Assembly: GCA_903883645.1 (NCBI GenBank)
Contig: CAISBR010000172.1
Span: forward strand, 1 to 58,374
Source of the DNA: an uncultured Myxococcales bacterium
GTDB lineage: Bacteria > Myxococcota_A > UBA9042
Reading direction: 5' to 3'
DNA: 58,374 nucleotides
How positions within the stretch are numbered: the stretch's first letter is position 1; the number at the start of each line of letters is the position of its first letter. This document shows, one piece after another, positions 34,787 through 42,696 of this stretch. The translations under genes were made by a program, and so were the position numbers. Below the pieces are notes generated by a model. The model had not been told where the DNA came from. It was given only the letters and a program-made list of their open reading frames with translations, and ran no database searches.

Positions 34787-37700
34787 ATGACTAGCCCGAT
34801 GTTTCGGTTCGCTTGCCTCGCACCACTGGTGCTCATCGCCTTGGCGTGTAGCGACCCAACTGCCACACCAACTGGCGCAGATACGGCAGCTTACGACAGC
34901 GGCGGCCTCAACATCGAAGTGACATCGCAGCTCGACGGCACCACCGCGGCCGAGACCATTGTTGCCGACGTCAGCGACGCGAGCGACACGGGGCCCGGCG
35001 TCCTCTGCCCCGGCAGCCCCGGCTGCACCTGCAAAAGCAACGTCGACTGCCAAAGCGGCATGTGCATCGAAGACAACAACGCCGAGGGCGGCAAGGCCTG
35101 CGCCAAGAAATGCGAGGGCAACTGCCCAGACGGCTTCGCCTGTGCCAACGTAACCGGGTCGGGCGGCGACATTTTTAGCATTTGCGTGCCCAAGCACCTG
35201 CGCCTGTGCGACCCGTGCGCGGCGAGCAAAGACTGTGAATCCCTGGGCTTTAAAGACGGGGCGTGCTTGGTGATGGCCGATGGGCAGTTTGGCAAGTTCT
35301 GCGGCTCGGCGTGCGGCGGCGACATCGACTGCCCGCAGGGCTACTTGTGCCTAGAAGCCAGCACGGCCGAGGGCGGCAAGTCAAAGCAATGCGTCAAGAA
35401 TGCGACCGACTCGAGCGCGATTTACGGCCAATGCGGTTGCACGCCGGCCGCCAAGAAGAAACTGCTGAGCACCTCGTGCTGGAATGCCGTCAAAGGCAGC
35501 GACGGCACCATCATCGGCAAGTGCCAGGGGGCGATGAAGTGCGGCAGCGGCGCCGACGGCGTGTGCCAGTCGCCCGCCACCGCCCCCGAGGTCTGCAACG
35601 GCCAAGACGACGACTGCGACGGCCAGACCGACGAAGCCGGCTGCGACGACAGCAACCCGTGCACCCAAGACTTGTGCGAGGGTGTAGGTGGTTGTAAACA
35701 CAACAATATCGAAGCGCTGGGGTGCGACGCCGACGGCAGCCTGTGCACCCCAACCGACACGTGCAAAAGCGGCTTCTGCGTGGCCGCCGCCGCTTTGAAC
35801 TGCGACGACGGCAACCCGTGCACCGCCGATACCTGCGACCCCAGCGCCGGTTGCCAGCACACGGCCAGCAACGGGGCCGCCTGCGACGACGACGACCCGT
35901 GCACCGTGGGCGATGTGTGCCAAGACAAGGCCTGCCTAGCTGGCGGCCCCAAGACCTGCACCGGCAACAACGCCTGCGTCGAGGGTAGCTGTTCGCAAAC
36001 AGACGGCAAGTGCAAGTATGTAAACAAGAAAGCCGGTAGTGTCTGCGACGACGGCGACGTTTGTACCGAACAAGACGGCTGCAGCGACGGCGTTTGCGCA
36101 GGCCTCGCCAGTGGCTGCGACGACAAGAATCCTTGTACAACAGACAGTTGCGTGGCGCCCGGCGGCTGCGTCCACGCCGAGAACAGCGCCCCGTGCGAAG
36201 ACGGCAACAGCTGCACGGTGGGCGACATCTGCAAGAAAACCATATGCAAAGGCGGTGCGTACGACAGTTGTGCCGACGGCAATCCCTGCACCGACGATAG
36301 CTGCACCCCCGGCATCGGCTGCGGCCATGTGCCCGGCAAGGCGCCCTGCAGCGACGGCAACGTGTGCACGCTGGGCGACAGCTGCGCAGGCGGGGCGTGC
36401 GTCGCAACCGATGCGGCCAGCTGCGACGACGGCAACCCGTGCACCAGCGAATCATGTGTGCCGACAGTTGGTTGCATGTACTTCGCCGCCAGCGGTTTGT
36501 GCGACGACGGCGACGCCTGCACCAGCGGCGACAGCTGCCAGGGCAAAGTCTGCATGGCTGGCGGCCCCGCTGTGTGCAGCGACGGCAATGTCTGCACCGC
36601 CGATAGCTGTAACCAGTTGAATGGCTGTGTATTTAGCAATGTTGCCGGCTCGTGCAGCGACGCCAGCGCCTGTGCCAGCGGAACGTGCAGCGCGGGCAAG
36701 TGCAGTCTGCCCCCAGGCGGCTGCAGCGACGGCAACCCCTGCACCGCCGACAGCTGCAACGGCGCAACCGGAAAATGCGTCTTTGATTCCATAGGTGTAC
36801 AAGGCAAGCTGTGCGACAGCGACGGCAGCGTCTGCACCGTGGGCGACCAGTGCAGCGGCGGCAAGTGCGCGGCCGGCAAGGTGCTCGACTGCAGCGACGG
36901 CAACCTGTGCACCCTAGACCTGTGCGACCCCGTGCTCGGCTGCGACCACCCCGTGGCCAGCGGCGGCTGCAACGACGGCAACGCCTGCACCGGCAGCGAT
37001 GCGTGCACAAGCGGCGGCTGCGTGGGGACCCCAGTGGTGTGTAACGACATAAATCCATGTACAAACGATAGCTGCAACCCGAGCAGCGGCTGCAGCTTTG
37101 CCGACAACAGCTTGCCGTGCAGCGACGGCTCGGCCTGCACCAGTGGCGATACCTGCAGCGGCGGCAAGTGTGGCGCGCAAGCGGTGGTCTGCGACGACGG
37201 CAACGTCTGCACCAGCGACAGTTGCGACCCCAGCTCGGGCAAGTGCGTGTTTACCCCCGTCGCACCAGCGGGCAGCGAAGTGTGCGGCAACGGCGTCGAC
37301 GACAACTGCAACGGGCAAACCGACGAAAATTGCAACACTTGGCAGCTCGACGGCGCTGGCGTCAGCTATTCTGGCTGGGCCGGCGGCAACTCGTACGACA
37401 ACTCGTGCGGCGCGTGCACAGCGGCGCCCACCTGCCCGGCAGGCTCGGTCGCGGTCGGCTACCAGGGCACGTATGGCGCGTGGCTCGACCACCTCCAGTT
37501 CACCTGCCAAGCCCTAAACAGCGACGGCAGCCTGGGCAATATGGTCAGCGCCACGCCGTGGTTTGGCAGCAGCCCGGGCCCCAATGCCTTCGGCCCGTTG
37601 TCGTGCCCATCGGGCAAAGCCATGGTGCGCGCGGTGTTATGGGTGGGCGACCAAGTGCAAGGCATTACCGGCTACTGCCTGACCCCGGCCGAGATCTTGG

Positions 37701-37870
37701 CCAAGACCGGCACGAACGCGGCGCAGGCGGCCCAGGGCTTTACCGCTGGTGGCGGCAGCTATTACGACGTGTCTTGCCCAGCAGGCGCGGTGGTCACCGG
37801 TATCAATGGCTACGCCGGCCAGTACCCGCACATGCTGCAGCTGCAGTGCACACCGCTCGTTAAGAAATAG
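34787..37870 (+). CDS. Cys-rich repeat lipoprotein with MopE-like motifs and paired C-terminal domain
   Basis: The 1027-residue product has a lipobox (VLIALAC, Cys21). After a Cys-rich start, two MopE-like Asp/Cys motifs (EVCNGQDDDCDGQTDE at 268 and EVCGNGVDDNCNGQTDE at 831) bracket about eleven 8-Cys units of the kind found in the gene at 9180, some irregular. The C-terminal 175 residues contain two related modules (CPAGSVAVGYQGTYGAWLDH... and CPAGAVVTGINGYAGQYPHM...), each ending in a Q/C-containing strand (LQFTC, LQLQC); this module type is frequent in myxobacterial surface proteins. It is probably an outer-surface, metal- or glycan-binding protein. GAGG lies about 10 bases before the ATG. 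Confidence 0.88.
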   Translation: MTSPMFRFACLAPLVLIALACSDPTATPTGADTAAYDSGGLNIEVTSQLDGTTAAETIVADVSDASDTGPGVLCPGSPGCTCKSNVDCQSGMCIEDNNAEGGKACAKKCEGNCPDGFACANVTGSGGDIFSICVPKHLRLCDPCAASKDCESLGFKDGACLVMADGQFGKFCGSACGGDIDCPQGYLCLEASTAEGGKSKQCVKNATDSSAIYGQCGCTPAAKKKLLSTSCWNAVKGSDGTIIGKCQGAMKCGSGADGVCQSPATAPEVCNGQDDDCDGQTDEAGCDDSNPCTQDLCEGVGGCKHNNIEALGCDADGSLCTPTDTCKSGFCVAAAALNCDDGNPCTADTCDPSAGCQHTASNGAACDDDDPCTVGDVCQDKACLAGGPKTCTGNNACVEGSCSQTDGKCKYVNKKAGSVCDDGDVCTEQDGCSDGVCAGLASGCDDKNPCTTDSCVAPGGCVHAENSAPCEDGNSCTVGDICKKTICKGGAYDSCADGNPCTDDSCTPGIGCGHVPGKAPCSDGNVCTLGDSCAGGACVATDAASCDDGNPCTSESCVPTVGCMYFAASGLCDDGDACTSGDSCQGKVCMAGGPAVCSDGNVCTADSCNQLNGCVFSNVAGSCSDASACASGTCSAGKCSLPPGGCSDGNPCTADSCNGATGKCVFDSIGVQGKLCDSDGSVCTVGDQCSGGKCAAGKVLDCSDGNLCTLDLCDPVLGCDHPVASGGCNDGNACTGSDACTSGGCVGTPVVCNDINPCTNDSCNPSSGCSFADNSLPCSDGSACTSGDTCSGGKCGAQAVVCDDGNVCTSDSCDPSSGKCVFTPVAPAGSEVCGNGVDDNCNGQTDENCNTWQLDGAGVSYSGWAGGNSYDNSCGACTAAPTCPAGSVAVGYQGTYGAWLDHLQFTCQALNSDGSLGNMVSATPWFGSSPGPNAFGPLSCPSGKAMVRAVLWVGDQVQGITGYCLTPAEILAKTGTNAAQAAQGFTAGGGSYYDVSCPAGAVVTGINGYAGQYPHMLQLQCTPLVKK

Positions 37871-37915
37871 CTAAGCTCGTGAAGAAATAGCTAAGCTCGT
37901 CAAGAAATAGCTAAT
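37856..37915 (+). repeat. 20-bp tandem triplication spanning the stop codon
   Basis: CTCGT(T/G/C)AAGAAATAGCTAA(G/T) occurs three times head to tail. The first copy encodes the final Leu-Val-Lys-Lys and the TAG stop of the Cys-rich lipoprotein; the other two follow the stop. Confidence 0.9.
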
Positions 37916-37927
37916 TTTACAGCTAAT

Positions 37928-39922
37928 TTAGCGGAACCAAGCGTGGTCGACGTTGTGCTGGCACGACTCGGTGGGGTCGCCGCAATCCTCGGATAGCCAC
38001 GCCCGCTGCGGCAAGTTGGCAAAGGTCGTCTCGGTGCCACTTGCCTGCTTTTCTGCGGCGTTGCCCGGGTCCCAGCAGCCGGCATAGGTGTCGGTCAGCT
38101 GCTTGGGCCACCAGCGCAGGTCGTACGCCACGCCCACGCCCACCGTGTGGCACTGCCAGGCCTGCCGCGCCTCGGTCGACTTGGCCTTGAGGGCATCGAT
38201 CTGGGCGTCGCTAAATAGGTACGCATACGGCTGCTCGCCCACTGCTTCGGTGTAAATCTTGTAGGTATAGTCCGTAGTTTCGTCGATACGCGTCCAGCCG
38301 CCGCCCAGGGTGGTCATATCGCAAAACACCTGGAAAGGGTTGAGGCCGCCCAGGCCATCGGGGTCGACCCAGTAGGTGCCCGAGGTCGTGGTGGGCATTT
38401 TGGTCAGCAAGTCTTTGCACGTGACCGCCGGGTTGCCCACGGTGCCGGGGTAGGCCAGGGTGAGCGGAAAATACTGAGAGCCATTGCATACTTGCAGCGT
38501 CGAATTGCTGGTGTTGAACCACATGCTGCCGGCGTTGCTGGCGTTGCACGGAATCGGCGCGGCGGTGAACTGGCCGAGCTGGAACGCGCCCGTGGCAGCG
38601 ACCTTTTTGCTCGACAAAATACCCAGTTGCACAGACCAGCTGACCAGCTTGCCGTCCGTTTTGCCCGAAGTGCCGCTCAAGTCGGCGACGTTGATCGACC
38701 ACGTTCCCTTGGGATTCAGGCCGTTCCATGTGCCTAGGTCGCCGGCAATGATCGCGCTGGGGGCGGGCCAGGTGCTGTCGAGCGCCGTGCCGGTGCCGTT
38801 CTGGTCGTAGAGCTTGTACGCGACGCCGGCCGGGTCGTAGACCGTGACGCGCACCTTGGCGATGTCCGAATTGCTCAACTTGACGGAGACCTTTACGTTT
38901 TGCACGGTGCCCAGGTCGGGCACATCGATGGCGTCGCTGATGCCGGCGGGCAGGGCATCGGGGATGTCGATGGGCGCCTTGGCGCTGACCGCGACTTCGC
39001 TGAACTGGTCGGTCAAAAGGCCATTCGACACCTGGGCCAACGCGTCTTTGGGCAGGTTGGCGGGGTCGAAGCCGGCGATGCAGTCGTACGAGCCGTCGGC
39101 CTTTAGGCCTCGCAGCACCAAGCCCGAGCCGCAGCTGGCGCCCAGCTTGGCAAGTACCGGAGCGCCCACAAGATCGCTGTACTTGCCCGAGCCGGCCACG
39201 GCCGCGAGCGATGCCGCCGAGACATAGTTGCTCAGGTCGGGCACGCCTGCTAAGTCTTTGTATGCACCGGTTTTTGCTACGGCAGCCAGCTCGGCAGCCT
39301 TGGCAAATGCACCGAGGTCAGCGGCTTTGGCATAGGCCGCAAGGTCCGCCGATTTCGCATAGGGCCCAAGGTCTGCCGTCTTGGCATAGGGGGCCAAATC
39401 GGGAGCGCCGACAAGGTCTTTGTAGGCCCCCGACGTCGCCAATGGGGCGAGATCCGCCGCCTTGGCAAAGGGTGCGAGCAGCTTGGCGTCCACCTGGGCG
39501 GCGCCGATGCACCCGCTGCAATCCAGCCCCTCAGCCACACTCGCTCGCAGGGCAAAAGCGACGGACCGCAGCGGCACGCGGGCCAATTCGGGGTCGGGCT
39601 CGACCTTAACGCCCAGCCACGCCGAACTACCCAGCTGGCTCATCACGTTCGCCGTCAGCGCGGCCTGGTCGCCTAGAGTGATTGAAAACACACCATTCTT
39701 TGACACTGCCAGCAAGGGGCCTTCGTTCCACACCGCGGCGCCACCCACGGCATCTTTGTACAGAGCGACCGAAAGCACGTACGCACCGTCCGCAGACGGC
39801 CCACCGCCAGCCGAGGTGAGTGCGCCTTGTACCGCAAGTCCGGCAGGGACAGCGTGGGCAACAGCGGGTAGCGCCACGCAAAACGCGGCGAGCACAGCGA
39901 GAAGGGAATGGCGCATGGTCAT
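37928..39922 (-). CDS. Mosaic secreted protein: tail-fibre-like repeats, P-domain, fibrinogen-like C-terminus
   Basis: The 664-residue protein has a signal peptide (cleavage near AHA at residue 24) and an N-terminal beta domain (25-130; VQGALTSAGGGPSADGAYVLSV...). Alternating Ala/Asp-Leu repeats follow (about 148-255; DLAPYAK, DLGPYAK, and SGAYKDLVGAP-type turns as in phage tail fibres). Then come a P-domain (about 318-437; NPKGTWSINVAD) and a fibrinogen-C-like domain (about 498-664; CKDLL, SGTYWVDPDG, FQVFCDMTTLGGGWTRI, then four late Cys). Fibrinogen-like domains bind sugars, so a surface lectin or adhesin is likely. It shares its middle with the protein at 1-1620. It is convergent with the Cys-rich lipoprotein gene. 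Confidence 0.88.
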   Translation of the reverse strand: MTMRHSLLAVLAAFCVALPAVAHAVPAGLAVQGALTSAGGGPSADGAYVLSVALYKDAVGGAAVWNEGPLLAVSKNGVFSITLGDQAALTANVMSQLGSSAWLGVKVEPDPELARVPLRSVAFALRASVAEGLDCSGCIGAAQVDAKLLAPFAKAADLAPLATSGAYKDLVGAPDLAPYAKTADLGPYAKSADLAAYAKAADLGAFAKAAELAAVAKTGAYKDLAGVPDLSNYVSAASLAAVAGSGKYSDLVGAPVLAKLGASCGSGLVLRGLKADGSYDCIAGFDPANLPKDALAQVSNGLLTDQFSEVAVSAKAPIDIPDALPAGISDAIDVPDLGTVQNVKVSVKLSNSDIAKVRVTVYDPAGVAYKLYDQNGTGTALDSTWPAPSAIIAGDLGTWNGLNPKGTWSINVADLSGTSGKTDGKLVSWSVQLGILSSKKVAATGAFQLGQFTAAPIPCNASNAGSMWFNTSNSTLQVCNGSQYFPLTLAYPGTVGNPAVTCKDLLTKMPTTTSGTYWVDPDGLGGLNPFQVFCDMTTLGGGWTRIDETTDYTYKIYTEAVGEQPYAYLFSDAQIDALKAKSTEARQAWQCHTVGVGVAYDLRWWPKQLTDTYAGCWDPGNAAEKQASGTETTFANLPQRAWLSEDCGDPTESCQHNVDHAWFR

Positions 39923-40001
39923 GTCCAGATGGCGCCGCGGCGGCGCTTGGGGGCCAGGATACCAGCAAAGGACTACGGTTTTCTAGCTGCGGCCGGGCTG
40001 C

Positions 40002-40736
40002 CTAAAGGTGGTGTACTAGAGGTAGTGTGGTCGCGCGGCCCGAACCTTCGATGAATAGCCCGCCGCTACAGACGTAGGCGGCAGTCGCCTCAGACGCTTT
40101 GACGGCATCGATAAATAACTCGTTGATCAGCATGTTGTTAATCGCATCGACCATGCACTGCCCGTACAGCTCAACGTCCAAAATGTTGGTCATCGACAGG
40201 CCGCCCTGGGTCTGCAGCACCGGCACCGCGCACGCCGAACTCGACAGCGCGCCCAACTGGGTATTCGCCGGTAAGTTCGACTCGCCCGCCAGCCGCGCCA
40301 GGCTCACTTGCAGACGACCATCCGCTAAGTGCTTGAGCACAATCGGACTGCTGTTGTAGATGGCGCCATCGCTCGCCGTCGCGGTCTGGCCCGCGGGCAG
40401 GGTAATCTGCACCAAAACACGCTGCCCATCCTTAAAAGTCAGGCCCTTAGGCGAGATCGCCACATTGAAGCGCTGGCCGGTCACGGTGGGCTGATTCTGC
40501 ATGGTCAGGGTGACGTCGTCGGCCAGGGCACCCGCGGGCACCACTAGCTCAAACTGCGCGCCCGACGGCGCTTTGTACGTTAGCGATCCGCCTTTAGGCC
40601 CAATGACTTGCGAGGCTGCTTGCGCCGCGGGCGTCTTGGCGGCGCTGGCGGTCGCGGTGGGCGAGCAGGCGGGGAGTAGGGTGAGGACTGCCAAGAATGA
40701 CAGACCAAGAACTGAACGAATACAGTGTTTTTGCAC
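40002..40736 (-). CDS. ZU5-like lipoprotein
   Basis: The 244-residue product has a lipobox (VLTLLPACSP). It carries a ZU5-like beta domain (about 45-150: IGPKGGSLTY, FELVVPAGALADDVTLTM, SPKGLTF, VLVQITLP), as found in many bacterial surface proteins. The C-terminal 80 residues are helical with two Cys and unfamiliar. The start is GTG with GAGGT 5 bases upstream. It lies 79 bases upstream of the mosaic gene on the same strand only in genomic order; transcription from here would run towards 39922, so the two may share a transcript. Function unknown, probably surface attached. Confidence 0.78.
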   Translation of the reverse strand: MQKHCIRSVLGLSFLAVLTLLPACSPTATASAAKTPAAQAASQVIGPKGGSLTYKAPSGAQFELVVPAGALADDVTLTMQNQPTVTGQRFNVAISPKGLTFKDGQRVLVQITLPAGQTATASDGAIYNSSPIVLKHLADGRLQVSLARLAGESNLPANTQLGALSSSACAVPVLQTQGGLSMTNILDVELYGQCMVDAINNMLINELFIDAVKASEATAAYVCSGGLFIEGSGRATTLPLVHHL

Positions 40737-41086
40737 GTATTACCTCGCAGCGACTAGCTAGCCCGCATCGCCTGCATCACGCTTGTCGCGCGCTGGCCGC
40801 CCGCCCGAGCCTGCCGTCGCATACGCCATGCTCTTACAAGCACTTGCCGTCAAGTGCGCCTATCGTGGGTGGGCTGAGCCAACTGTAGCCGTTGCCTGCC
40901 AAGCCCGAATTGCTGAGCCTGACGCTGTGGGGGCCGCAGCAGGGCTAACGCCTAAGGGCCCCAACAAAACCAACTCGATTTTGTTGGCACCCTATGCGTT
41001 GCTGGGTGGGTCGCAAGTGCACGTCCCCTATCGGGTCCGTCGCACCGCTCCGTAAGATCGGATGTTGACTGATGTTTGTCGAAGCC
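40737..41086. other. Intergenic region downstream of apbE
   Basis: No gene is supported. It holds a hairpin candidate for ending the apbE operon and, at its left end, the leader of the ZU5-like lipoprotein gene. Confidence 0.5.
40961..40987 (-). terminator. Perfect 9-bp inverted repeat downstream of apbE
   Basis: CCAACAAAA and TTTTGTTGG are separated by nine bases, about 100 bases past the apbE stop. The stem is AT-rich at the loop end and lacks a T-run after it, so it is only a weak terminator candidate; it could be an operator instead. Confidence 0.35.
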
Positions 41087-42133
41087 CTAAGGCGCCTCGA
41101 GAACCAGGGTCTGCGACTTAAACGTCTGCCCAGCCGCGTCGACCACGACCGCCTGCGCGCCCAGCTTTTCCGCCATCCGCACGCCCGCTTCGCCGCCCAG
41201 AATAAAGATCGCCTTGGTCAGCACCTCGGCATCCGTGGCCGAACGCGCCCGCACGGTGGCGCTCTGGCTCGCCGTGGCCGGCCAACCGGTCCGCGGGTCC
41301 AAGATGTGGTGATAGCGCTTTCCATCCAGCAGCGCATAGCGCTCATAGTCGCCCGAGGTCGAGAATGCCGCGTCTTCGATCTGCACCATGCCCAAGATTT
41401 CGCCCGGTTTGCGGGGATGGGCGATGCCAACCCGCCAGGGCCGCTGGCCATTCTTGCCTGCCAGATACAGGTCGCCGCCCGCCTGCACGGCAAACGACTT
41501 AAAACCCTTGGCTTTTAGCAGCGCCACCGCCCGGTCCACCGCCGCGCCCTTGCCAATGCCGCCCACATGCACCGCCGCGGCCGGGTCGAGTAGCTGCGCC
41601 GTACCCGCCTTGGCATCCAGCACTAGGTTGCGGTAGCCCACATGCGGCAGCTGGGTCTTAACCTCGCTCTCTGTAGGCAGTTTTTGCAGTCGCGTTGGCG
41701 TATGGCTGCCCGGCGGGGTATCGAACTTCCACAGCTCGCCCAGCGGCGCAAACGTCACATCGAAAAGGCCGCCCGTGGTCCGGCTACCCTGCAAGGCGCG
41801 CTGCAAAAGCGCCATTGTTTCAGGTGCTATGGCCACCGGCTTGCCCGCCGCGCGATTGAGGCGCGCCAGGTCGCTCGTCGGCACCCAAGTCGACCACAGC
41901 TTCTCGAGCCGGTCGAACTCCGCCGCCACTTCGGCAATCGCGGCCTTGACTTCCGTCTCGCCAGCCGGCCCCACTTGCCGCGGACACACCGCCAAACGCA
42001 GCGACGAGCCCATCGCCGGCCCATCGTAGCGCAACAGGCCAGGGCACGCGGGCTTGGGCTCTTCGGCCTGCACCGTCCCCGCCAGCAGCGCAGCGAGCAC
42101 CAGCCCCATCCAGCCCGCACGTCGCAGGATCAC
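41087..42133 (-). CDS. apbE: FAD:protein FMN transferase (ApbE)
   Basis: The 348-residue exported protein has a signal peptide (RRAGWMGLVLAALLAGTVQA). ApbE hallmarks are GPAMGSSLRLAV, TTGGLFDVTFAPLGELW, AAVHVGGIGKGAAVD, AVQAGGDLYLAG, STSGDYERYALLDGKRYHHILDPRTGWPA and TDAEVLTKAIFILG. ApbE uses FAD and a divalent metal to attach FMN through a phosphoester to a Thr/Ser of a target protein outside the cytosol. Its first four bases overlap the end of the thioredoxin gene, and it is the last gene of a six-gene operon. A candidate target motif lies in the DUF3570 protein of the same operon. Confidence 0.95.
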   Translation of the reverse strand: MILRRAGWMGLVLAALLAGTVQAEEPKPACPGLLRYDGPAMGSSLRLAVCPRQVGPAGETEVKAAIAEVAAEFDRLEKLWSTWVPTSDLARLNRAAGKPVAIAPETMALLQRALQGSRTTGGLFDVTFAPLGELWKFDTPPGSHTPTRLQKLPTESEVKTQLPHVGYRNLVLDAKAGTAQLLDPAAAVHVGGIGKGAAVDRAVALLKAKGFKSFAVQAGGDLYLAGKNGQRPWRVGIAHPRKPGEILGMVQIEDAAFSTSGDYERYALLDGKRYHHILDPRTGWPATASQSATVRARSATDAEVLTKAIFILGGEAGVRMAEKLGAQAVVVDAAGQTFKSQTLVLEAP

Positions 42134-42657
42134 GGCGCGGCCTTGGCCAACGCTTGCAGCACAGCCGCCTCGACCTTGGCCTCGTCGCCGGGTACAAAGC
42201 TCTCGTGAACCCAGGCGATTTTGCCGTCGCGACCCACCAAGAACGCCGTGGGCATCTTGGGCGGGGCGTAGCGCTCCACGACCTTGGAGTCGGCATCGTG
42301 CAGCACCTGCAGCCCCAGTTTCACCGTGGCGATAAACCGCTTGAGCACGTCGGCATCTTCGTCGACGCTGACGGTCAGAATCGAAAAGCCCTTGCCCGCC
42401 AGCTTCTTCTCAAGCTGCGCGTACCGCGGCAGGCTCAGCTTGCACGGCTCGCACCAAGTCGCCCAGAAGTCGACGAGCACCACCTCGCCACGCTTTTGCG
42501 CCAGGTCGAACTCCGCTCCACTCATCAGCTTTCCGCGAATCACTGGTGCCTGCTGATTCACCGCGGGGGTGGTCATGGGCAGCCACTGCGTCGCTTGGGC
42601 CGGGGCCAGCCACAGCGTCCACAGCAGAGTTAGGGTCGAAACGAGCGTCGTAACCAT
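42130..42657 (-). CDS. TlpA-like periplasmic thioredoxin
   Basis: The 175-residue protein has a signal peptide (LVSTLTLLWTLWLAPAQA) and a thioredoxin fold with the active site ATWCEPCK in VDFWATWCEPCKLSLPRY, followed by GFSILTVSVDED and the cis-Pro region KMPTAFLVGRDGKI. TlpA-like proteins reduce disulphides or deliver electrons to haem or metal-site proteins in the periplasm. Here plausible clients are the Cys-rich DUF4266 tail and the CxxCH proteins of the same locus. It overlaps apbE by four bases and follows the DUF3570 gene after 39 bases. Confidence 0.93.
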   Translation of the reverse strand: MVTTLVSTLTLLWTLWLAPAQATQWLPMTTPAVNQQAPVIRGKLMSGAEFDLAQKRGEVVLVDFWATWCEPCKLSLPRYAQLEKKLAGKGFSILTVSVDEDADVLKRFIATVKLGLQVLHDADSKVVERYAPPKMPTAFLVGRDGKIAWVHESFVPGDEAKVEAAVLQALAKAAP

Positions 42658-42696
42658 CGCTACCTCCTCAAATTCATTGCGGTCAAAGCCGCGCCG

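Noticed and set aside
35422..37338. 638-codon minus-strand frame in the second Cys-rich gene
   Set aside because: It is the same shadow effect; the plus strand has a lipobox, MopE motifs and Cys repeats.
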